This document shows positions 17,934-25,360 of a DNA stretch of 64,000 nt, one piece after another. Every line of letters begins with the position of its first letter. Position 1 is the first letter of the stretch. The notes below the pieces were generated by a model that did no database searches, was not told the origin of the DNA, and saw nothing but the letters and a program-made list of their open reading frames with translations. The DNA is from Candidatus Obscuribacterales bacterium (GTDB lineage: Bacteria; Cyanobacteriota; Vampirovibrionia; Obscuribacterales; Obscuribacteraceae). The translations under genes and the position numbers were made by a program. The stretch spans positions 1 to 64,000 of the forward strand of contig JAIELX010000008.1 in assembly GCA_019752635.1 (NCBI GenBank), written 5' to 3'.

Positions 17934-18281
17934 ATGGCTGCCGGAATATCACTAGGAAAGAAACAGCGATTCGGCTTCATAGCCGTCGGCGAGCTCGAAA
18001 CATGGTCTCCGAGCGTAATGTCGGCGGTATATGCTATTACCTTCAAGAAAGAACCGGAACTCAGACCGAAGTCACATACCGTTCTCTTCTTCGGTGAAGG
18101 CGATCTGTCGCAGCAGTTGGAAATCATTCAACAGTGCATCAAAACTTGGTGGCCGGCCTATGGTGGCAGACCGACCGGGTTGTACATGTTTGTGCATCCA
18201 ATGCCGGGGTCCACGAGATGGGACAGAGTGCGAGTGCAATCTCAACTCATCGCAGAGTACGACCCACAAGGCAATCAGTAA
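17934..18281 (+). CDS. Small protein with a possible degenerate GIY-YIG fold
   Basis: A 115-residue protein, probably cytoplasmic. The order VMSAVYAITFK, then HTVLFFGEGDLSQQ, then GLYMFVHPMPGSTRWDR, then the end SQLIAEYDPQGN resembles small GIY-YIG-like proteins, which show AVYAI...YFGES.DL...GSTRW.R..E..LI..Y.P..N. The catalytic Tyr/Arg set of true GIY-YIG nucleases is not clearly complete, so it may be inactive or only share the fold. The start with GAGG 7 nt upstream is good. Coding is likely; the fold is tentative. Confidence 0.65.
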   Translation: MAAGISLGKKQRFGFIAVGELETWSPSVMSAVYAITFKKEPELRPKSHTVLFFGEGDLSQQLEIIQQCIKTWWPAYGGRPTGLYMFVHPMPGSTRWDRVRVQSQLIAEYDPQGNQ

Positions 18282-18359
18282 AAAAACTCAGTAGGCAAAT
18301 AGATTACGGGCGATGTAGCGCCGGCATTCGTCGTAGACCGCAGCCCTGCAATCTAAAGA

Positions 18360-18395
18360 GAACGAGGCATCGATTTCTCAACGCCTCGTTCTTCA
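18360..18395. terminator. Bidirectional hairpin terminator
   Basis: A 9-bp perfect stem (GAACGAGGC/GCCTCGTTC) with a 14-nt loop lies between convergent genes ending at 18281 (plus) and 18420 (minus). The T-tracts are weak on both sides (TTCATTTC on plus, TCTCTTT on minus). Confidence 0.5.
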
Positions 18396-18419
18396 TTTCA
18401 ACGGTTGATCGCACCAAAT

Positions 18420-19340
18420 TTAGTACCGTCCTGGACGACCTGCTATCGCGGGAGCTTTGTGGTCCCGCGATACGTTTACCTTTACCGGTTGCGGTTGCGC
18501 TACCATAAGAGGCGCGGCTGCAGCGCTGATTACGTCAGCCGGATTTGCAAGGCCGGTAGTGTTTTTTGCGCTAACTGTTTTTGTATGAACAAGCAGTTGC
18601 TCATGGGTTCTGGAGTTCACTCTTTGCACCATATTGAGCTTCTTCATCAAGCAAATAATCAGCCAGGACAAATCAAATTCCCACGGGCGCATAAAACCGG
18701 TCTTGGCAGAGCCAGGCGCAGCATGGTGATTGTTGTGCCAACCTTCTCCCATTGCTAGAATGCCGACCCACCAAACGTTGACGCTGTCGTCATCGATGGT
18801 GTAGTTTTTGTACCCTAACTTAGGCAAGTGACAGGCCACGTTCAGCATCAGCGGGATATGCAGCACGGCCAGACCGGCTAGCAAGCTCGCCAAGGCGACC
18901 TGCCACCCGAAACAAGCCCAGAGAATAACGCGAAAGCTCAGAGCAAAGAAGAAACCCAGTGCGTGCCCTCTGGGCAATGAACCGCCTTGCTCAAGAAAGA
19001 GATACAGGGGGTCTTTAAGCAGGTCTTTCGATTGCTCTGCAGGAATGATGTGCGAAGGATAAACCTTGGCCGTCAACCAACCGGTATAGGATTCTTTCAA
19101 TCCATTACGAGGGGAATGCGGATCGAGCGGCGTGTCTACATGCTTGTGGTGCGCGCGGTGATATGTTGCCCACCAGATGGGGGAGCCTTCAAACGCCATA
19201 TATCCGGGGAAGACCCAGAAATATTCAACCCACTTCGGGCACGAGAATGACCGATGTGACAGCAAACGGTGGTAACCAATCGTGATACCACAGGCGTGCC
19301 AAATGTAGAAGGCAACAAACAGTACAGCAAATTCCAGCAT
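18420..19340 (-). CDS. Membrane acyl-lipid/acyl-CoA fatty acid desaturase
   Basis: A 306-residue di-iron desaturase that puts a double bond in fatty acyl chains, probably at delta-9. All three histidine boxes are present: HRLLSHRSF, HRAHHKHVD and HNNHHAAPGSAKTG. Hydrophobic pairs of helices flank them. The final 60 residues are a basic, low-complexity tail outside the catalytic core. The start at 19340 has GAGGAT 7 nt upstream. Membrane fluidity control is the usual role. Confidence 0.92.
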   Translation of the reverse strand: MLEFAVLFVAFYIWHACGITIGYHRLLSHRSFSCPKWVEYFWVFPGYMAFEGSPIWWATYHRAHHKHVDTPLDPHSPRNGLKESYTGWLTAKVYPSHIIPAEQSKDLLKDPLYLFLEQGGSLPRGHALGFFFALSFRVILWACFGWQVALASLLAGLAVLHIPLMLNVACHLPKLGYKNYTIDDDSVNVWWVGILAMGEGWHNNHHAAPGSAKTGFMRPWEFDLSWLIICLMKKLNMVQRVNSRTHEQLLVHTKTVSAKNTTGLANPADVISAAAAPLMVAQPQPVKVNVSRDHKAPAIAGRPGRY

Positions 19341-19490
19341 AGACGATCCTCAACTCTGGATGTAGGGTGCCCGCACGCAAAAATGCGCATCGGCGGGCAA
19401 TCGGAAAACAGTGACTCATAGCACCACTACCGGTGCCTCAGCAAACTCTAGACGCATGCTACCGAACAAACTCGGTAACGTTTGAACTAA

Positions 19491-20084
19491 TCAGCGATAC
19501 AAGGCTGACTCCTGGCGACCGCGACGCATGTCCTGGCTCTTCTCGTCTTGAACGACAAACTTATCGGTCCATTTGTCGGCCATCAGCAGATCAAGAAGCT
19601 CCGGCATTGTTTCCGGCACCTCGGCAACTTGCAAAACTCTTCTATTATCGTTGTCCGGCCCTGGATACTGATTCCATGTAAGCCGATCAATTTCCATGCC
19701 TTTTCGATTATAGAAACTGAGCAGCGCTAGTCCAACCTCTTTGGAGACAGAGGCTTTGTCGTTGACTTGCCAGTCTCGCAGGATTGTTCGCCCTATACCG
19801 ATAAGATAGTACGCTCTTTCTTTTTCGAACTTCGGCTCGTCAATAAAGAACGCCCAGGTTGTTTCTTCAACATTGTCGAGGTAAGGCTCGCAACGAATTT
19901 GAAACAGCCGACCACTTGCAGAAGTAAGGGAGGTAGGTCCGAACCCCGAACTCATCAAATGAATCTCTAGAACACGTAAAACATGTGCGTTGAAGCTGAC
20001 TCCTTTCTTGTCAGCCTGAAGTTGCAAGCGCTTCCGGTAATCGTCCGGAATGCGAATACTTACGTTAGCTGTCTTCTCGCCCAT
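19491..20084 (-). CDS. Ribbon-helix-helix (Arc-like) regulator with extra domain
   Basis: A 197-residue protein. Residues 5-45 (NVSIRIPDDYRKRLQLQADKKGVSFNAHVLRVLEIHL) have the pattern of an Arc/MetJ-type ribbon-helix-helix DNA-binding domain; the rest is an unrecognised alpha/beta domain. The size exceeds the usual Arc-type antitoxin, and no toxin is adjacent. A TTGTA...TACAA inverted repeat abuts the start (20088-20107), suggesting autoregulation. No Shine-Dalgarno is evident, so translation may be leaderless. Confidence 0.75.
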   Translation of the reverse strand: MGEKTANVSIRIPDDYRKRLQLQADKKGVSFNAHVLRVLEIHLMSSGFGPTSLTSASGRLFQIRCEPYLDNVEETTWAFFIDEPKFEKERAYYLIGIGRTILRDWQVNDKASVSKEVGLALLSFYNRKGMEIDRLTWNQYPGPDNDNRRVLQVAEVPETMPELLDLLMADKWTDKFVVQDEKSQDMRRGRQESALYR

Positions 20085-20499
20085 GACTTGTAGTTACGTG
20101 ATTACAAATTGCAGTGAGATCACTATAGCATCCCCGGGCATTTTCGCAAACACCCCAAGGTCCCTACTATCGGAAAACGTAGCACCTCTCCCCGCTCCTC
20201 CAGTCGTCCCTTCGCCCTTCTTCTTCTCTACTACAGCCCCGCGTAGGCACGGTTACACTTCATTACAAAGAGGCAATCCTTTAAGCGTTGACACACAAGC
20301 CCTCTTCAGATTCAGCGACAGAATGATATGGATTACTTGCTAGTGCTCGTAATTCATATACGGAATTAACAATTTAGCCAACCCACTGGCGCTTGATGCG
20401 ACAAAATCAGGACGAGCCGCTGTCCCCTGGCGCGGAGCACACTGCCGATGTCTACAAATCTGCAGAATTGGAGACATGGATCGGAGGTCCAAAGAGACA
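20085..20499. other. Intergenic region, no gene seen
   Basis: A 415-bp stretch with a pyrimidine-rich middle section (about 20185-20240, CTCC/CTTC-rich on plus). Apart from the operator candidate at its left end, no promoter with correct spacing, no structured RNA and no credible frame were found. Confidence 0.3.
20088..20107. promoter_or_regulatory. Candidate operator for the RHH regulator
   Basis: The inverted repeat TTGTA-10 nt-TACAA has an internal GTTAC/GATTAC near-direct repeat, as RHH dimers often bind. It begins 4 bp upstream of the regulator's start codon. Confidence 0.35.
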
Positions 20500-21015
20500 C
20501 TAGGAGGCCATTATGTCCACGCATCGTACCGGTCGGAGCAGTCCGAGCCTTACGGTGATTTCGAGCTTGGGAGGGTTCACTAGAATTCGCTCCAGCGGTA
20601 ATTCGATCCCGTGCTCCACCGCCACCAGGCCGGCAATGTTCTTCAGCAGCAGCTTGTCTCTTTCGCGCGCCACCTCGAACTTGACCTGCTCTTTCAGTTT
20701 GATCAGGTACCCGCTCCAAAATTCCTGCGCCAGGTGCTCGTTCCGCACATCGATAACATTGTGATGACGGACAACTTCACGAACGTGAGCCGACAGCAAC
20801 CGTACCAAACCGGGAACGTTCTCGGGTGCACCAAAGGCGTCCAGAAGTATTTGTTTGACGGAAAGCCCCGCCATAGATACGTCTTCAGGGCGGTCATGCA
20901 AAAACTTGATCACGGCGGTGAAGGGGTCGCCCGCAGTGCGAAGGACTTTCTTGGCGGTTTCCACCAGATCACATAGATCCACCCGCACTTTCTCTTCAGG
21001 ACAAGAACAATTCAC
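20500..21015 (-). CDS. Hypothetical protein, unknown
   Basis: A 171-residue, mostly helical, probably cytoplasmic protein of unrecognised family. The N terminus has three closely spaced cysteines (NCSCPEEKVRVDLCDL). Later segments (NVPGLVRLLSAHVREVVRHHNV, LAQEFWSGYLIKLKEQVKFEV) look like packed helices, and the end is strand-like (LEITVRLGLLRPV). A GTG start at 21015 was chosen because AGAGGA lies 7 nt upstream; the open frame reaches 21087 without such a site. Confidence 0.6.
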   Translation of the reverse strand: MNCSCPEEKVRVDLCDLVETAKKVLRTAGDPFTAVIKFLHDRPEDVSMAGLSVKQILLDAFGAPENVPGLVRLLSAHVREVVRHHNVIDVRNEHLAQEFWSGYLIKLKEQVKFEVARERDKLLLKNIAGLVAVEHGIELPLERILVNPPKLEITVRLGLLRPVRCVDIMAS

Positions 21016-21293
21016 GTTGCGTCCTCTCGATCCAATGTAATTTAGGGTCTTACTTCCAGTTATCCTCAGGAAACACCGGTTTGACAAGTGACAGAGCAGA
21101 GACGTGCATTTCCCGTAAAATGTTGCCAGACAATGTTTTCAACAAGTAAAAGTCTTGCTAGTCCAGCGCATTTAATGTTAAATCGCTCCGAAACACAGCA
21201 GGACAAGAAGTACGGAGACTCGGGCAACGCCCCATGCTTTCCGGAGGCAATTAGCTGGTCGCGATTGAACCACAAGGACACGAATTGTCTAGA

Positions 21294-22187
21294 ATGAAGC
21301 GAAACACAGGCAGAAATGGTCAGTCGCGTCTAAACTTTACGCTTGCAAAGTACCCGGTACGAGGTTCTAGTAGCGTGCAGATAGTGCCCCACCCGCCCAA
21401 AGTCGCAATTGTTATTCCGGCGAGATATGCTTCGACGCGCTTTCCAGGAAAGCCGCTGGTTAAGATTGGCGGCGTGACGATGATCGAACGAGTCTATCGT
21501 CAGGCGCAAAAGTGCGATTACGCCGACGACGTGGTGGTCGCAACCGATGATGAGCGCATCAGCGAGGCCGTGCGACAGTTCGGCGGAAAAGTCGCAATGA
21601 CAGGCTCTCATCATAACTCAGGCACGGATCGACTCGCAGAGGTTGCCCGACTACATCCGGAATTCGACATCATCATAAATGTGCAAGGAGATGAGCCGCT
21701 AATCGCTCCCGGCACTATTGATGCAGCAATTGCTCCATTACTTCAAGAATCAAGCGTACAAATGTCTACGGTTGCAGCACCGATAAAAGACGCATATGAA
21801 ATCGCAAGCAATACAGTCGTAAAGGTCGTTGTCGACAATGGCGGCAATGCTTTGTATTTTTCCCGCTTCCCGATTCCATTTATCCGTGACGCGGACGAGG
21901 CAGCAAAAACTACTTATTTAGCCCATATCGGGCTGTATGGTTATCGGCGCGAAACATTGCTGAAAATATCATCGGCACCACAAACGATGCTTGAACGCGC
22001 TGAATCACTGGAGCAATTGCGGGCACTCGAAAATGGGATTCGCATTCGCGTAGTCCAGGTCGCAAGCCGCTCACCGGCCATCGATACCCCTGGAGACCTC
22101 GCACTTGTCGAGAGAGAGCTCATCGCCGACACCATCGATTTCACCCCCGGAATACCGACAATACCCGCGCCGACGTCAATTAGCTAA
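21294..22187 (+). CDS. kdsB: 3-deoxy-manno-octulosonate cytidylyltransferase
   Basis: A 297-residue enzyme that activates KDO with CTP to CMP-KDO for lipopolysaccharide core synthesis. Motifs: VAIVIPARYASTRFPGKPL, VVATDDERI, NVQGDEPLI (metal binding), HIGLYGYRRE and LEQLRALENG. This predicts an LPS-bearing outer membrane. The family usually starts at KVAIVIPAR, so the first 35-40 residues are extra. A TTG at 21285 has AAGGA at ideal spacing, and a GTG at 21375 fits the family length, so the true start is open. Confidence 0.93.
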   Translation: MKRNTGRNGQSRLNFTLAKYPVRGSSSVQIVPHPPKVAIVIPARYASTRFPGKPLVKIGGVTMIERVYRQAQKCDYADDVVVATDDERISEAVRQFGGKVAMTGSHHNSGTDRLAEVARLHPEFDIIINVQGDEPLIAPGTIDAAIAPLLQESSVQMSTVAAPIKDAYEIASNTVVKVVVDNGGNALYFSRFPIPFIRDADEAAKTTYLAHIGLYGYRRETLLKISSAPQTMLERAESLEQLRALENGIRIRVVQVASRSPAIDTPGDLALVERELIADTIDFTPGIPTIPAPTSIS

Positions 22188-22252
22188 GTGCAAACCTGTG
22201 GCAGGCATGCCGACGTTCCGTTAGAATCTATCTGTAAAGCGCGGAGGATGTC

Positions 22253-23065
22253 ATGGGAGCGAGTACTCGCAGTTTTTTCTCGGTCCTGGTAGCGGTAAGC
22301 AGCATTGCCATACTGACTGCGCCGTCCCATAGCGCGCCGCAGGATTCGCGCGCTGCGCGCTCCGGCAAAAGCGCGATGGATAGCTTCGTCGTTAAACCGA
22401 TGGAAGTGAAAAACATTCCAGATTTCGTGGACTACAGCAAAACAGATCCTTCTGCAGCCAGTGGCACCATAAGTAGTGGCACCCCATTGCAGGCCGGACT
22501 GCAGTCGGCAACGTTGCCTGTTCAAACTCGTATGAAACTGGTAGTGGAATATCCTGTCTCGGCCACATCTAGCGTGCCAGGCGACTTGTTTGAGGGGCAC
22601 GTAAAGGAAGACTTGTTTTTGGGCCGGTCGCTTGTGCTACCCAGGGGCAGCCTGGTACGAGGTCGAATCACAGAAGTAAAGAAAGCCGGTCTAATCAGTC
22701 GCGCAGCGAAGATTGGACTCAAGCTGGATCAGATAGTGACGCCAACCGGAGAAGTGATTCCCCTGGATGCAACGCTGGAATTCGCAAAGGGAACCACTAA
22801 CAAAATTGGTCAACTTGATCCCGGCACCAGCTTCGGGAGCAGGGTAGGCGACAGCGTCCGCACAGTCGCCGGGCTCAACGAGCAAGGCGCCGCACGCGGT
22901 GCTCTTGTAGCTGCCAATGTTGCGACGTTGGGCGCACCAATCGTAGCCACTGCAATCGGCAGTTCAGCCATAGCGCTGTTCCGAACCGGAGACAATATTA
23001 GTCTCGCTCCGGGGCAAGAGCTGGAGATTCTTTTGACGAACGACTTGGGTCTGCAGATTAACTAA
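22253..23065 (+). CDS. Exported protein with VirB10/TrbI-like C-terminal features
   Basis: A 270-residue protein. A signal peptide (about 1-27, ending SHSA) leads to a linker and a beta-rich domain (about 90-270). GDLFEGHVKEDLFLGRSLVLPRG followed by GSLVRGRITEVK and the closing LAPGQELEILLTND recall the C-terminal barrel of TrbI/VirB10 proteins, but no conjugation genes are near, so this is only a fold hint. A Gly/Ala-rich hydrophobic stretch near residue 220-245 may touch membrane. The GGAGG site is excellent. It converges on the next gene with a 10-bp gap. Confidence 0.7.
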   Translation: MGASTRSFFSVLVAVSSIAILTAPSHSAPQDSRAARSGKSAMDSFVVKPMEVKNIPDFVDYSKTDPSAASGTISSGTPLQAGLQSATLPVQTRMKLVVEYPVSATSSVPGDLFEGHVKEDLFLGRSLVLPRGSLVRGRITEVKKAGLISRAAKIGLKLDQIVTPTGEVIPLDATLEFAKGTTNKIGQLDPGTSFGSRVGDSVRTVAGLNEQGAARGALVAANVATLGAPIVATAIGSSAIALFRTGDNISLAPGQELEILLTNDLGLQIN

Positions 23066-23075
23066 CCTGCAAACA

Positions 23076-23876
23076 TTACATCGTAACGTCGCCGGACTTC
23101 TTTTTGTTCAACATCTTCTGAGCTAATACCAAATTAGTCGAAAAAGTCTTGTTGGCTGGCTCCAGGCTAGCGGCTTTTCGGAACTCCTGAACGGCTTCGT
23201 CGACATACTTCTTCTGCAGAAAAATCACGCCCATGTTGTTATGAACATGTCCGTTCGTCGGTTGAAGCTTCAGGCAAAGCTTATACTCTTTGATAGCTTC
23301 TTCCGGCTTTTGCTGGTCAAGGTAGACGTTCGCCAGATTGTAGTGCGCTTCAAAATTGTAATAGTTTCGGGCAAGCACCAGCTTCAGTTGTTCTTCCGCA
23401 CCCTTGTAGTGTTTGTGCTTATGATGAAGCGTCGCCAGATTGATACGCGCTAAGTCCATGTCAGGTCTGTATTTTAGAATCTCCTGATAGCGCCGGGCGG
23501 CAAATTTGTCGTAGCCGGTAAGCTGATAAATCAGCGCCTTCTTGTAGGACGCCTCGTACATCTTCGGGTTAAGCTCGAGTGCTTTGTTGAAATGATTCAA
23601 CGCGTCTTGAAACCGATTTGCCTTCAAAAGCTCGCATCCACGGTTGTAGTATGCCTGCGGATCGTGGAGCTTCGGTCCCAACAGGTTGGGAACAATGTCG
23701 GGTGTAGGCTGCGCGGGCTCGTTACGCTCTATATGCTCAGAGGGATGCTTCTCTTCAACGGGCCTGCTCGAAATCGACGCAGACTCCGACGACTTCGAAT
23801 GCTCCTCCGCAGTCGAGTTAGTCGCAAACACTAAAGTGATGACCGCTGCCAAAAGAACCGATTCCAATCGCACCAT
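23076..23876 (-). CDS. Exported TPR protein
   Basis: A 266-residue protein. A signal peptide (about 1-22) and an acidic/serine linker (about 23-75) precede five or so tandem TPRs (about 75-260) with the canonical Ala/Gly/Tyr/Pro spacing, for example AYYNRGCELLKANRFQDALN, AHYNLANVYLDQQKPEEAIK and VHNNMGVIFLQKKYVDEAVQ. TPRs mediate protein-protein contacts; the partner is unknown. GAGGGG lies 5-10 nt before the ATG. Confidence 0.85.
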   Translation of the reverse strand: MVRLESVLLAAVITLVFATNSTAEEHSKSSESASISSRPVEEKHPSEHIERNEPAQPTPDIVPNLLGPKLHDPQAYYNRGCELLKANRFQDALNHFNKALELNPKMYEASYKKALIYQLTGYDKFAARRYQEILKYRPDMDLARINLATLHHKHKHYKGAEEQLKLVLARNYYNFEAHYNLANVYLDQQKPEEAIKEYKLCLKLQPTNGHVHNNMGVIFLQKKYVDEAVQEFRKAASLEPANKTFSTNLVLAQKMLNKKKSGDVTM

Positions 23877-24295
23877 GATTGCCCCTCGAAACTCCGAGAC
23901 ACGAGCCTCCGACTCGCAACAATGATAATGCGGTTCACGTTCTGCTGCCCGTCAAGAGTTCTAATCTGCCCTTGCTTCCGCGTTTCCCGCCAGGGAGCCA
24001 CCCTCGCTATGGCGTTGAGCCAAGACAACCGGCGGCCGAGCGCTTCCACTTGACACCAAAAGGCTAAATGGCGATAGAATGCGATCAAAAGCCGGAGCAT
24101 TAAAAAATCGTAACATACCTTGACATCCGTCTAATTGCGCAGGGCTCTTTGTCAGCTCCTGTAAGGGAAAGTATGACTTATGAAAAAAATTGACGCGCAC
24201 TTCAAGCCCAATAGCTTTGTTGGACAGCGTACAGGGAAAATGACAAGTAGGTAAGGAAAAACGCTACCCGGTAGTAGGAGGCGCGAAAAATTCGA
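23877..24295. other. Intergenic region before the TadE pair
   Basis: A 419-bp divergent gap. TTGACA (about 24120) and TTGACG (about 24190) occur on the plus strand, but neither has a convincing -10 at 16-18 bp. GGAGG at 24278-24282 precedes the first TadE gene. No frame or structured RNA is supported. Confidence 0.3.
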
Positions 24296-24736
24296 ATGTC
24301 ACGGAAGTCGTCCGGTCTGAGTCTGATTGAAACAGCAGCAGCAGCAGTAGTAATGATCCCCGTGATGATTGCATGCGTCATGGCCGTGCAAGAAGTTTCA
24401 GAAGCCTACCAAATCAAACAAGGACTCGCCCAAGGAGCGCGCCAAGCCGCGCGTGACTTAGCGGTGGCGTATTCTCAAAGCAATATGGTTGAGAATGATC
24501 GCTCGCTTCAAGATTCCATGGTTTACAGCAAGATCAAGATACCCAGAATCGTAACCGACAAGTCTCAGTTTGATAACGCCACATTCGACACCTCGGCCAC
24601 ACCACCGACGGTGACGGTGAACGTACATTACAAAAGCGATGGCACGACAGGATTACCAGCCTTTCCAAGCTTTGATCCTCTAAATCTCGGAGCAAATTTT
24701 GACTTGAATGCGGCTGCAACATACTCGTTGGAGTAG
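24296..24736 (+). CDS. TadE-like pseudopilin-type protein 1
   Basis: A 146-residue protein with the TadE pattern: a short basic start (MSRKSSGLS), then LIETAAAAVVMIPVMIACVMAVQEV, a single N-terminal helix with a conserved Glu, then a soluble extracellular domain ending in beta strands (TVTVNVHYKSDG). TadE/F proteins are minor pseudopilins of Tad (Flp) pili. The downstream gene is a clear paralog. No tad ATPase, platform or prepilin peptidase is in the window, so any pilus machinery must lie elsewhere. The ribosome-binding site GGAGG is rather far (13 nt). Confidence 0.78.
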   Translation: MSRKSSGLSLIETAAAAVVMIPVMIACVMAVQEVSEAYQIKQGLAQGARQAARDLAVAYSQSNMVENDRSLQDSMVYSKIKIPRIVTDKSQFDNATFDTSATPPTVTVNVHYKSDGTTGLPAFPSFDPLNLGANFDLNAAATYSLE

Positions 24737-24761
24737 CTCTCTCTCTCTCAAAGGAACGGAA

Positions 24762-25217
24762 ATGCGTACGATGTCGGGAACAGTTCGATCAGCCAGTGGT
24801 GCCTCAATCATCGAATTCGGGGCTGCGTTAGCTTTCCTTGTCCCTCTGGTTATCGGCTTGCTTCTGGTTGCAGCCGAAGTCACTCAGGCTTATTTGATTA
24901 ATGCGGTGCTATCTCAAGGTGCCGAGTCTGCCGCTCGCGAATTGGCGATTCAGTACGCCAACGACACCTCAGTGGCCAATTCGCAAGCCTTACAAGAATC
25001 ACTCGTGTACGACAACATTCGGAACAGCGGCGTGATTAACGCCTCTGAGCAGTTTGATCCAGCGACCTTTAATCTCGATACCGATCCGAAGACTGTGTCT
25101 GTTACCGTGCACTATCGTTCCGGCCAGTACGGGCTCTCACAGTTTCCCTATGTAGACCCGCTCAATATCGGCAGCCACTTCCCGCTCCAAGCGACGGCAA
25201 CCTACCGCGTCGACTAA
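24762..25217 (+). CDS. TadE-like pseudopilin-type protein 2
   Basis: A 151-residue paralog of the preceding protein. ASIIEFGAALAFLVPLVIGLL carries the conserved Glu at the start of the helix, and the C-terminal part mirrors the first copy: VSVTVHYRSG.YGLSQFPYVDPLNIGSHFPLQATATY against VTVNVHYKSDG...FPSFDPLNLGANFDLNAAATY. The gap is 25 bp, with AAGGA 7 nt before the ATG, so the two are surely one operon produced by tandem duplication. Start 24708 was rejected, as it overlaps copy 1. Confidence 0.8.
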   Translation: MRTMSGTVRSASGASIIEFGAALAFLVPLVIGLLLVAAEVTQAYLINAVLSQGAESAARELAIQYANDTSVANSQALQESLVYDNIRNSGVINASEQFDPATFNLDTDPKTVSVTVHYRSGQYGLSQFPYVDPLNIGSHFPLQATATYRVD

Positions 25218-25360
25218 CGCGTTTCTCCAGGACCAGGGAGTTCGATTCGCTCCAGCAATGGATGCGCTTGGTCAGCTAAGTTCCATGGCTAATGGCGAAA
25301 GCCCGAGCTCTAAGGTAGACGCTTGCTCAGGCCTTCGAACGATGATTGATTACTCCCGGA

